Positions 9,501 through 13,784 of a stretch of 13,784 nucleotides of DNA are shown here, in pieces. Position 1 is the first letter of the stretch. Each line of letters begins with the position of its first letter. The stretch comes from Fidelibacterota bacterium UBA2980 (GTDB taxonomy: Bacteria; Fidelibacterota; Marinisomatia; Marinisomatales; Marinisomataceae), in contig DEAO01000014.1 in the NCBI GenBank assembly GCA_002348725.1, positions 1-13,784 on the forward strand, given 5' to 3'. Position numbers and translations under genes: made by a program. The notes under the pieces were generated by a model. That model made no database searches. It saw only the letters and a program-made list of their open reading frames with translations, and was not told where the DNA came from.

Positions 9501-9769
9501 AACGAAATGTTGATTTAAAAAATAATATTAATCTCACATTAAATTTTGATGTAAGTAAGAAAAAAGAGGAAGGATCAAAAGATAAGATAAATTTTGCGGA
9601 ACAGAATTTTGTTAATTCATGGAAAACAATTTTAAGAGTAACTTATGCTTTAACTGACAATATATCTGGAAGTCTTTTTTATGAGTACAGAGAAAATGAT
9701 ACAAGACTAACAGGTAGAAGAATAGATAGAGATTTTGGAGTAAATATTAATGTTGCAATTAGGGGATAA
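3560..9769 (+). CDS. sprA: SprA/Sov-type giant outer-membrane barrel of the type IX secretion system
   Basis: From the ATG at 3560 the product is 2069 aa; an in-frame ATG at 3497 would put 21 non-signal residues ahead of a clear signal peptide (MYRIFLLFYLICIPNLLFG, probable cleavage before Ser-Asp) and is less likely. SprA forms the very large outer-membrane beta-barrel that translocates type IX cargo to the cell surface. Family landmarks in order: YVEIADFDIGRLG from residue 125, a GNISLQG/GKIGDQV/LEAGNISL block matching the first SprA_N-type domain, a paired RGSDYQI motif (385-391 and 616-622), GVAYIDDFEGS (758-768), GELWIDELRLSG (1321-1332), and a long run of amphipathic strands ending in the C-terminal VNINVAIRG. 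It is somewhat shorter than Bacteroidota SprA (usually about 2300-2500 aa). Unusual parts are an Asp-rich region with calcium-loop motifs (897-1025) and a highly charged segment (1674-1740). The frame is intact over 6.2 kb. It overlaps rdgB by 8 bases and is followed after one base by the cyclase-like gene. Confidence 0.94.
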   Translation: MYRIFLLFYLICIPNLLFGSDNFITDPFSKSKKINFCLNDISNYPIGIFNPKSSLLSYKVNLNTTSKIISISESVFNNRNILPYTASVEDYFDKLYTINQKYNFSKPFNYSASDTTQYSSGKGQYVEIADFDIGRLGRASLRVQGNISLQGKLVNQDQELVRSSYKEREQTNFKFDQKQQLNVQGKIGDQVTISLDQNSERDFDWENTVRIDYQGKEDDILQKLEAGNISLSLPATEFVTFSGQNRGLFGVKAITQLGPVNVTSIASLERTKKASQKYKGTAQLEQKRVQDYEYKKNLYFFIHEWFRNGSTDIIDDGFQLNVPPYYPLNNGLHNIGNLVVKNFELYKIDASNNPAADPGIAYINPNDIEYYSDSSKEGAFIRLERGSDYQINEDLGFIRMQNSLQNEIIGAHFDLADRTTGNIVLTVGLDIGEDENDTLILKMIKPQSSHPNHPSWDLMFKNVYYLGAVNIDQNSLDVRIVDNFSTPVSDRSDAGDTFLNLFGLDSLNQAGGSTPDEIIDLNNPNIVNIKSGEIHFPSLLPFVSDNTIDGGNNNTNLSSLLQSGKMYTTTNRTEYTGDSRFTIEANYTSPNAAINLGFTLVEGSEEIYFNGEKLKRGSDYQIDYFSGMIVLNTNIDPNGDLEIVYDKHDLVTFDRKIMVGSRAQVDFDENSFLGMTALYYNQDIVNKKVEVGFEPIQNFIWDINGRYERDLENLSASLNNSNIFSAEKLSRFTIEGEIAQVLPNPNSISNASTGDKNGVAYIDDFEGSKRITNPSILRRFWHKSSAPLDIQNNNQEFNQRNRLKMYWYNPFSQILTNNIWPNVSTSQRAQNLTTDILVMNFEPYEHQQVSNPDSLWAGITAPMFIGDYDQTRTKFVEIWLRGDSGNLTVDLGKISEDYDGNGTLNNEDIPDAGLALGNGFLEDNEDTGLDGCFDLFEDGWGHCLDSSGLNYQDYLSSGESVIINASSDINPNDPNGDNWDYLEGSSNYEFVNGTEGNGTGDRIQPGGKYPDSEDLDKSGFLDRTNDYFTKTISLSDTTYIAGSTEVDGVQTGWKLVRIPISHFTKVQDITLSEIRYLRLIVSGVNQASTLEIARIELVGNTWESMGTSLVSDNEYTVQDSTFLVTVVNDEDNPDYIPPKGVYGEYDEINQIRSKEQSLVLKFDNLNPDNKGAAKKILSFENSEKAQSFLIYDKMKMYVHGNSVDIEENETDVQLFIEFGNGEEYYRLSQPVYDGWDEDQNRNSIDLDLDWLTQLKNTDESSLEKINPNDTFVDSTNYKRYSFIDDNNDEYKKVEILGNPSLSRLQYFIVGVENSSEHPITGELWIDELRLSGVKKERGTAVRLKSEFNLSDLNRSTLSYVRKDADFHILQERLGSNVSTETFIFTNQIELGKFLPQNLGIAFPVNVTYNMQNNTPKFLPGTDIRTGSSAPDSVITQSSTISMNGKISKKIKSENPFIRYTIDNLSTTFNASTQNRSDEIMKRVDTDRFTTSLDYNLRFPSDNYIEAFQWLEKVPIVGDNMSKTKFFYTPSSFNSSIKLNQSLVEKQSRSVEDVVDDFNLGLTRNFSVAYKVFDNLQLNYNKNIQSDMAEYRDEVLKALTDFETGDRTNNTESFASNFSPKWISWFSPNFTYNANYSWNKPKSSVFDGANIVSVRNSGFSFSLSPTEVIEIFYTPASKRNTAASKTRTRSREDIGSASVDMGDDDLEKSDESDKKNSERKNKRKINDSLRMEKIYGWSKKIEPLSFTINNTTNLSSNGVQGSVPLNYRLGFSDSHDLEYAPEIGLNTGVDDIKKSLSIRSGIKFNSNTSMSISFSESISSNLNGYGIDIRSVNRDYFSYGEHLSNGLPFSNWSFRIGGLERIKLINPYVKSLSMEHAFNGKQTVSWRFNEAGTSDIGLFQISSFIDSKNDDIQFSRITRSFAPLIGITTSFKNGISTNIRNNITHTLDEVANGLTYISENSILASITYNFNRGIRIPLPFTERNVDLKNNINLTLNFDVSKKKEEGSKDKINFAEQNFVNSWKTILRVTYALTDNISGSLFYEYRENDTRLTGRRIDRDFGVNINVAIRG
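6248..6634 (+). other. Asp-rich, EF-hand/dockerin-like calcium-loop region within SprA
   Basis: This encodes SprA residues 897-1025, acidic and rich in Asn, Gly and Ser. DYDGNGTLNNED (897-908) has the DxDGNGxLxxxD spacing of a 12-residue EF-hand or dockerin calcium loop. DLDKSGFLDRTN (1014-1025) is a second, looser copy. Between them lie DNEDTGLDG and NDPNGDNWD stretches and a Cys pair (Cys932 and Cys943), which may form a disulfide because the mature protein otherwise has very few cysteines. The region lies between IDDFEGS and IDELRLSG, so it is probably a loop or cap insertion. Calcium binding is inferred from spacing only. Confidence 0.65.
9761..9765 (+). promoter_or_regulatory. Shine-Dalgarno-like AGGGG before the cyclase-like gene
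   Basis: AGGGG lies 5 bases before the ATG at 9771, inside the last codons of sprA. It decides the start of the next gene: an in-frame upstream ATG at 9750 would put seven residues (MLQLGDK) ahead of the lipoprotein signal and has no such site. Clear ribosome-binding sequences are absent from most other starts in this window, so this one stands out. Confidence 0.6.
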
Positions 9770-9770
9770 A

Positions 9771-10688
9771 ATGAAATTATTCATTATAGTATTTTTACTG
9801 TTTTCTTGTAGTAAAGAAGAACCAATACCAGTTCCTAACTTTAATGGAGTTAAAGCATTTCAATATATAGAAAAACAGTGCGAATTTGGCCCAAGGAATC
9901 CTGGTTCTTCTGGACATAAAGAATTTTCAATCTATTTAGAAAATTTTTTAAAAAATTATGATAAAGATGTTATCATTCAAGAATTTGAATATACTGAACC
10001 TGTTACCGAAACTGTAAAACAAGGAAAGAATTTTGTCGTCCAATTTAATAAAGATGCAAAATATAGATTATTGCTTGGAGCACATTGGGATACTCGCTCT
10101 ATATCAGACCAAGATAAAAATCTTGAAAATAGAAAACTACCAGTATTGGGAGCTAATGATGGAGGGAGTGGAACAGCAGTATTAATGACTTTGTGCGATA
10201 TATTCTCTACAGATATTCCACCTATTGGCATTGATATGGTATTCTTTGATGCAGAAGATGGAGGAATTTCTTATCATCCAAATACTTATGCATTAGGATC
10301 AGAATTTTTTGCTAAAAATCTACCTATTGAAAAACCAAATTTTGGAATCATCGTTGATATGGTTGCTGATAAACAATTAAACATTCCAATAGAAAGATAT
10401 TCTTATAATATTGCTCCAGATGAAGTAATAAAAATTTGGGATTTAGCAGAAAAACTTTCTCTGAACGCATTTGAGAAAAAAATTGGAGAAGAAATTTATG
10501 ATGACCATGTTCCATTATGGGAACATGCTCAAATTCCTACTATTGATATCATTGATTTTAAATATCCTAATTTATTCTATAATCATTGGCACACTCAACA
10601 AGATACACCTGAAAATTGTTCACCAAAAAGTTTGGAGCAGGTAGGAACTTTGTTAGTAAATTATATCTATGCTGAAAAACATAAATAA
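9771..10688 (+). CDS. Glutaminyl-peptide cyclotransferase-like lipoprotein (M28 family)
   Basis: The product is 305 aa from the ATG at 9771. It starts with a lipoprotein signal (MKLFIIVFLLFSC, acylated Cys13), then SKEEPIP. The rest is a full M28-type zinc hydrolase fold with the pattern of type II (animal-like) glutaminyl cyclases, which turn N-terminal Gln into pyroglutamate. Landmarks are GAHWDTR (104-109), GANDGGSG with Asp130, FFDAEDGG with Glu162-Asp163, LGSEFFA, IIVDMV with Asp196, DDHVPLW, and HWHTQQDTPEN with Trp273-His274. By alignment from memory with human QC these match Asp159, Glu201, Glu202, Asp248, Asp305, Trp329 and His330, so the likely zinc ligands are Asp130, Asp163 (Asp in place of Glu) and His274. 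An aminopeptidase is the main alternative. It follows sprA after one base and overlaps the next gene by 20 bases, suggesting a role in maturing exported proteins. Confidence 0.85.
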   Translation: MKLFIIVFLLFSCSKEEPIPVPNFNGVKAFQYIEKQCEFGPRNPGSSGHKEFSIYLENFLKNYDKDVIIQEFEYTEPVTETVKQGKNFVVQFNKDAKYRLLLGAHWDTRSISDQDKNLENRKLPVLGANDGGSGTAVLMTLCDIFSTDIPPIGIDMVFFDAEDGGISYHPNTYALGSEFFAKNLPIEKPNFGIIVDMVADKQLNIPIERYSYNIAPDEVIKIWDLAEKLSLNAFEKKIGEEIYDDHVPLWEHAQIPTIDIIDFKYPNLFYNHWHTQQDTPENCSPKSLEQVGTLLVNYIYAEKHK

Positions 10689-11718
10689 AATTATTTTTAG
10701 TATAATTTTCCTACTTTCTTGTTCAGGTGGTGGGAGTTCTCCAGCAAGCCCCGATGATGGTTCTGATAATAATGGAGGTGGCGGAGATTCTTATGTCTTC
10801 CCAAATGCAACAAACTTTGATCGAGAAAATCAAATAGAAATTATATCTTGGAATATCCAAACTTTTCCTCAACTAAATACTACTTCAGAGTATGTTAAAA
10901 GCTTACTTGAATCATGGAATGCTGATATATACGTATTTCAAGAAATGGGAGATAACAATACGCTTATAAGCATGATAAATGCAATGCCTGAATATTCTTA
11001 TGTACTATCTAGTGAAACAAGCAATTGGGATTTTGCTTTAGTATATAAGACTGCAAATTCTGATTGCACTGCTTGTGGAACTGTGACATACAATAGCCAT
11101 AATGAGCTTTGGGCCGATACGCCTAATTCTAATGATAATGATAATGATTATGAAAATAATGCACTCTATCAATTTGCAAGCAGACCACCAATGGAAAATT
11201 ATTTAACATGGACCAATGGAACAAAATCTGTTGATTTATATGTTACCAATATTCACTACAAATGTTGCGGCGATGGAGATTTAGATATCACAGATAAAGG
11301 CGCAGAATCAACAAGAAGACATTATGCGAGCACTCTTCTTAGAGACCATATAATGAACAATAGACAAGGTGATTATGTAGTCCTTGCTGGTGATTTTAAT
11401 AATATTGGTGATGAACAATCTATATTAAATCCTTCAATTTCACCTTTAACCGACCCAGATCAAAATAGTAATTATTTTAAAATGGTTGATGAATATGTTT
11501 TTGCTCAAAGTAGCTCTACATGGTCTTGGCAAGGGTGGAGAAGTTCGTTTGGTGCAGCACATCTTGATCATATTATTATTAACCAACCACTTTTTCAGTT
11601 TGAATCTGTATCTGATGGAGGCATAATTAATATGCTTAATGAAACTGGTATGTCAAACTATGATATTGATGACAAGCTTTCAGATCACCAGCCATCTTAC
11701 TACAGATTTTATCCATAA
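10669..11718 (+). CDS. Endonuclease/exonuclease/phosphatase-family lipoprotein
   Basis: The product is 349 aa. It begins with a lipoprotein signal (lipobox LLSC, acylated Cys18) and a Gly/Ser/Asp-rich tether (about residues 19-42) that would hold the enzyme away from the membrane. The catalytic domain has the full DNase I-like metallophosphoesterase set: SWN with Asn62, FQE with Glu92, a His196 in NIHYK, GDFN with Asp242 and Asn244, LDHI with Asp300-His301, and SDHQP with Asp339-His340. All expected catalytic positions are kept, so activity is likely. The substrate (extracellular DNA, RNA or another phosphodiester) cannot be read from sequence. Two Cys pairs (Cys133/Cys136 and adjacent Cys199-Cys200) may be disulfides in this exported protein. 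The ATG lies inside the end of the cyclase-like gene (20-base overlap). No type IX C-terminal sorting domain is present; the protein ends right after the last catalytic motif. Confidence 0.88.
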   Translation: MLKNINKIIFSIIFLLSCSGGGSSPASPDDGSDNNGGGGDSYVFPNATNFDRENQIEIISWNIQTFPQLNTTSEYVKSLLESWNADIYVFQEMGDNNTLISMINAMPEYSYVLSSETSNWDFALVYKTANSDCTACGTVTYNSHNELWADTPNSNDNDNDYENNALYQFASRPPMENYLTWTNGTKSVDLYVTNIHYKCCGDGDLDITDKGAESTRRHYASTLLRDHIMNNRQGDYVVLAGDFNNIGDEQSILNPSISPLTDPDQNSNYFKMVDEYVFAQSSSTWSWQGWRSSFGAAHLDHIIINQPLFQFESVSDGGIINMLNETGMSNYDIDDKLSDHQPSYYRFYP

Positions 11719-11721
11719 GAA

Positions 11722-12465
11722 GTGAATTATTTCTTTCTTTCTATTGCTTTAATTGGTTTTTTGTTTTCGCAAGACTTCAAAGAGATTGATTCAAATTTAG
11801 AAAATAGAAATTTTGAAGATGTAATCATTCCTTTAAATAAGCTTAATATTGAATACCCTCAAAACTTAGATGTGTTAGTTAGGCTTTCTGCAGCACACCA
11901 TTTGCTATCAGAAAAAACATATGATAAGAAGATGGATACATATCATTTAGATAAGGCTATAGATTATATTAATGAATCTATCAAAATTGATTCCACTAAT
12001 GGACAAGTCCATAAATGGTATGCTTTAGCATATGGGAAAAAACTTGAAAATCTTCCTATCAGATCTCAGATTGAAGGTGCTAAGATTATTGAATTTCATT
12101 CAATAGAAGCAATTAGAAAACTTCCTGATGATCCTTATTGTTATAATGTGATGGGTCAATGGCACTATCGATTAGCAGATTTAGGTAAAATGTCGAGAGG
12201 TTTGGCAAAAATTATTTTTGAAGAACCTCCACAAGGCTCTTTCGATATCGCTCTTGATTATTTTGAAAAGAGTATCAAATTAGAACCTGAATATATAGGC
12301 ACATATTACTGGCTTGGTAAAACTTATCAAAAGTTGGGAAGATTTGATGATGCATTAGCAATTTTTAAGAAAGGTGTCGAATTATCACCTCCTTATAAAA
12401 GAGAAGAAGTATTTTATCAAGAAATGGTTAAAATTCTTAAAAAAAATGATAGAAAAAAATCTTAA
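11722..12465 (+). CDS. Secreted TPR protein resembling the RMDN (regulator of microtubule dynamics) family
   Basis: The product is 247 aa from a GTG start 3 bases after the nuclease stop. The N-terminus is a signal peptide (MNYFFLSIALIGFLFS) with probable cleavage directly before Gln17. The rest is helical with tetratricopeptide-like repeats, clearest near residues 196-224 (YYWLGKTYQKLGRFDDALAI). The middle carries HKWYA (97-101), MGQWHY (144-149) and FEEPPQGSFDIALDYF (from 166). These line up, from memory, with conserved segments of animal RMDN1-3/PTPIP51: HKWFA or HKWYA, LGRWCY, and an EPP element followed by the EEALQYF helix. Function is unknown in bacteria; a scaffold or binding role in the periplasm is the natural guess for exported TPR proteins. 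It is followed by queG, whose start lies 20 bases inside this gene. Confidence 0.8.
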   Translation: MNYFFLSIALIGFLFSQDFKEIDSNLENRNFEDVIIPLNKLNIEYPQNLDVLVRLSAAHHLLSEKTYDKKMDTYHLDKAIDYINESIKIDSTNGQVHKWYALAYGKKLENLPIRSQIEGAKIIEFHSIEAIRKLPDDPYCYNVMGQWHYRLADLGKMSRGLAKIIFEEPPQGSFDIALDYFEKSIKLEPEYIGTYYWLGKTYQKLGRFDDALAIFKKGVELSPPYKREEVFYQEMVKILKKNDRKKS

Positions 12466-13378
12466 AAATATTATTTCAGACAAATCTATAGAATTAGGTT
12501 TTGATAAAATTGGTTTTGCAAATCCAAAAGAAAATGTTGATTCCAATAAATATTTTGATCAATGGATAAAATCAAAACATCATGGAACAATGAAATGGAT
12601 GGAATCACGAAAAGAAGAGCGTGCAGACATTTTTAATTATTTCCCTGAGGTCAAAACAGTTATTTCATTAGCTTTCAATTATTTTACAAAACGAAGTTCA
12701 GAATTTTCAAAAGATTATAACTCAGAAGTAAAATTTAGCAATTATGCTTGGGGGGATGACTATCATAAAATTATTAAGAACAAATTATATGATATAAAAA
12801 ATGAAATTTTACAGCATGATTCATCAATGAAAATAATTTTATGTGTTGATACAGCACCTATTATGGAAAAACAATGGGCTCAAAAAGCAGGAATTGGTTG
12901 GCAAGGTAAAAATACTAATTTGCTTACTAAAGAATTAGGGAGTTGGGTGTTCTTAGCAGAGATATTAATTGATAAAAAATTAGATTATGATTCTGCTTTT
13001 GAAGAAGATTTGTGTGGAAGTTGTACTGCATGTATTGATTCTTGCCCAACAAATGCATTGACTGAATATAAAATTGATTCAAATAAATGTATTTCTTATC
13101 TCACTATTGAGTATAGAGAAGATTTTGAAAATGAAGATTTACATAATTGGATTTATGGATGTGACATATGCCAAGAAGTTTGTCCATGGAATATCAAATT
13201 TGAACAGATAAAAAAAGATAAACATTTTGAAGCGCGAGATTCATTAATCAATTTTTTTAAATCAGATTGGGAAAATTTAAATAAAGAAAATTTTACATCC
13301 AGTTTTAAAAATTCTGCTGTAAAACGCACTAAATATAAAGGGCTAAAAAGAAATATTGATTCGTTGCGAGAATTATAA
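12446..13378 (+). CDS. queG: Epoxyqueuosine reductase QueG
   Basis: The product is 310 aa from the ATG at 12446. An upstream in-frame ATG at 12374 would add 24 Lys-rich residues and overlap the TPR gene by 92 bases, so the internal start is preferred; MIEKNLKNIISDKSIELGF is the usual QueG beginning. QueG uses cobalamin and two 4Fe-4S clusters to reduce epoxyqueuosine to queuosine in tRNAs with GUN anticodons (Asp, Asn, His, Tyr), in the cytosol. Key motifs are CVDTAP with the probable catalytic acid Asp135, the GIGWQGKNTNLL cobalamin-region motif, and the cysteines Cys190, Cys193, Cys196, Cys200, Cys215, Cys239, Cys242 and Cys246 in CGSCTACIDSCP and CDICQEVCPWN. It lacks the C-terminal HEAT-like extension of the E. 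coli protein (379 aa), as in many short QueG forms. No other queuosine gene is visible. It is last in the operon and ends 6 bases into a convergent gene. Confidence 0.95.
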   Translation: MIEKNLKNIISDKSIELGFDKIGFANPKENVDSNKYFDQWIKSKHHGTMKWMESRKEERADIFNYFPEVKTVISLAFNYFTKRSSEFSKDYNSEVKFSNYAWGDDYHKIIKNKLYDIKNEILQHDSSMKIILCVDTAPIMEKQWAQKAGIGWQGKNTNLLTKELGSWVFLAEILIDKKLDYDSAFEEDLCGSCTACIDSCPTNALTEYKIDSNKCISYLTIEYREDFENEDLHNWIYGCDICQEVCPWNIKFEQIKKDKHFEARDSLINFFKSDWENLNKENFTSSFKNSAVKRTKYKGLKRNIDSLREL

Positions 13379-13784
13379 TTTTTTTACCTTTTTATAATTT
13401 TTAGGAATTTCAAACATATCTGGTAATAAATCTTTGCTTGAATATTCTAATAAGCTATAAGTGAATGTCCCATTTTTATTAATTGTTTCAAACCTTACAT
13501 TAACAGCATCTTTATTAATGTTGTACTCTTCAAACGGGATATTCATTTCATTGAAACCTAAGCTTGGAGGTATTGATCCATTAAACATATTTTTTAATTT
13601 TTTACGTGTTAATTCTATGATTGGTGCTTTTAATGTTTTTTCTGTAAACCAGATATTCATTTTAAGTTCTTCATCTTTATCATCTTTAATAATAATTTTT
13701 GCTTTTCTAGTTTCAAAATTATTTAATAATTCAACTTTTTCTGAAATTTCAACATTCACATTATCTTCATCTTCACTTTCTTCA
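13373..13784 (-). CDS. C-terminal part of an unassigned, possibly DUF4412-like protein
   Basis: Partial gene: the frame is open to the right edge, so the true start lies outside. A GTG codon at 13759 looks like an internal Val, because the eight codons before it read as an acidic stretch (EESEDEDN) without a stop. The visible 137 codons encode an acidic linker followed by a beta-rich domain. The segment MNIWFTEK in the middle and the ending DLLPDMFEIPKNYKKVKKL resemble the last part of DUF4412-type envelope proteins, which commonly finish with a Leu/Phe-Glu-x-Pro-x-x-Tyr-Lys pattern; this is a weak, memory-based match. There are no cysteines or catalytic motifs. It converges on queG with a 6-base overlap of the two ends. 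Confidence 0.6.
   Translation of the reverse strand, partial: EESEDEDNVNVEISEKVELLNNFETRKAKIIIKDDKDEELKMNIWFTEKTLKAPIIELTRKKLKNMFNGSIPPSLGFNEMNIPFEEYNINKDAVNVRFETINKNGTFTYSLLEYSSKDLLPDMFEIPKNYKKVKKL

Noticed and set aside
10669..11718. Nuclease-family protein as type IX cargo
   Set aside because: It has a lipobox and ends directly after the SDHQP motif, without a C-terminal sorting domain.
12374..12445. Longer start for QueG
   Set aside because: It overlaps the TPR gene by 92 bases and adds a Lys-rich tail not typical of QueG; the ATG at 12446 begins at the usual family N-terminus.
13371..13385. Palindrome AATTATAATT plus T-run at the queG end as a terminator
   Set aside because: The palindrome has no loop and only A-T pairs, so it would not make a stable hairpin; it overlaps both convergent stop codons by chance of TAA-rich sequence.
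13759..13784. GTG at 13759 as the true start of the right-edge gene
   Set aside because: The frame stays open upstream to the window edge with an acidic coding-like stretch, so the GTG is probably an internal Val.

Overview
The window is AT-rich (roughly 30% G+C by eye) and densely coded. It fits a Gram-negative bacterium of the FCB group (Bacteroidota and relatives). The diagnostic gene is a complete sprA/sov homologue, the giant outer-membrane barrel of the type IX secretion system. Supporting signs are a glutaminyl-cyclase-like lipoprotein, Bacteroidota-style signal peptides, few Shine-Dalgarno sequences and some GTG starts. I lean towards a marine lineage such as Candidatus Marinimicrobia (SAR406), but this is only an impression; a phylogeny of SprA or QueG would settle it.

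Left block (1-2896, all minus strand). Read in the direction of transcription it is tRNA-Phe(GAA), an SRPBCC-fold protein, a DUF2878-type membrane protein, a TolC/NodT-type outer-membrane efflux lipoprotein, and the N-terminal part of a periplasmic adaptor (membrane fusion protein) that runs off the left edge. The last four are packed as one operon (4-base overlap, 1-base overlap, 11-base gap). An RND pump gene would be expected beyond position 1. The tRNA lies only 26 bases before the first protein gene.

Centre and right block (2968-13378, all plus strand). Six genes form one apparent operon: rdgB, sprA, an M28/glutaminyl-cyclase-like lipoprotein, an endonuclease/exonuclease/phosphatase-family lipoprotein, a secreted TPR protein resembling the eukaryotic RMDN family, and queG. 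Every junction is an overlap or a gap of at most 3 bases. The middle genes act in the cell envelope: SprA is the secretion pore, the cyclase-like enzyme probably modifies N-terminal glutamine on exported proteins, and the nuclease and TPR protein are exported. The TPR protein's predicted mature N-terminus is Gln, a plausible cyclase substrate. rdgB (nucleotide pool sanitation) and queG (tRNA queuosine) are housekeeping genes at the two ends.

Right edge (13373-13784, minus strand). A convergent gene fragment, possibly DUF4412-like, overlaps the end of queG by 6 bases and continues past the window.

No insertion sequence, CRISPR array, prophage or rRNA was seen, and no stretch over 300 bases lacks a gene. 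The points most worth following up are the sprA/glutaminyl-cyclase operon with its mature-Gln neighbour, the calcium-loop insertion in SprA, the bacterial RMDN-like protein, and the tRNA-headed efflux operon.
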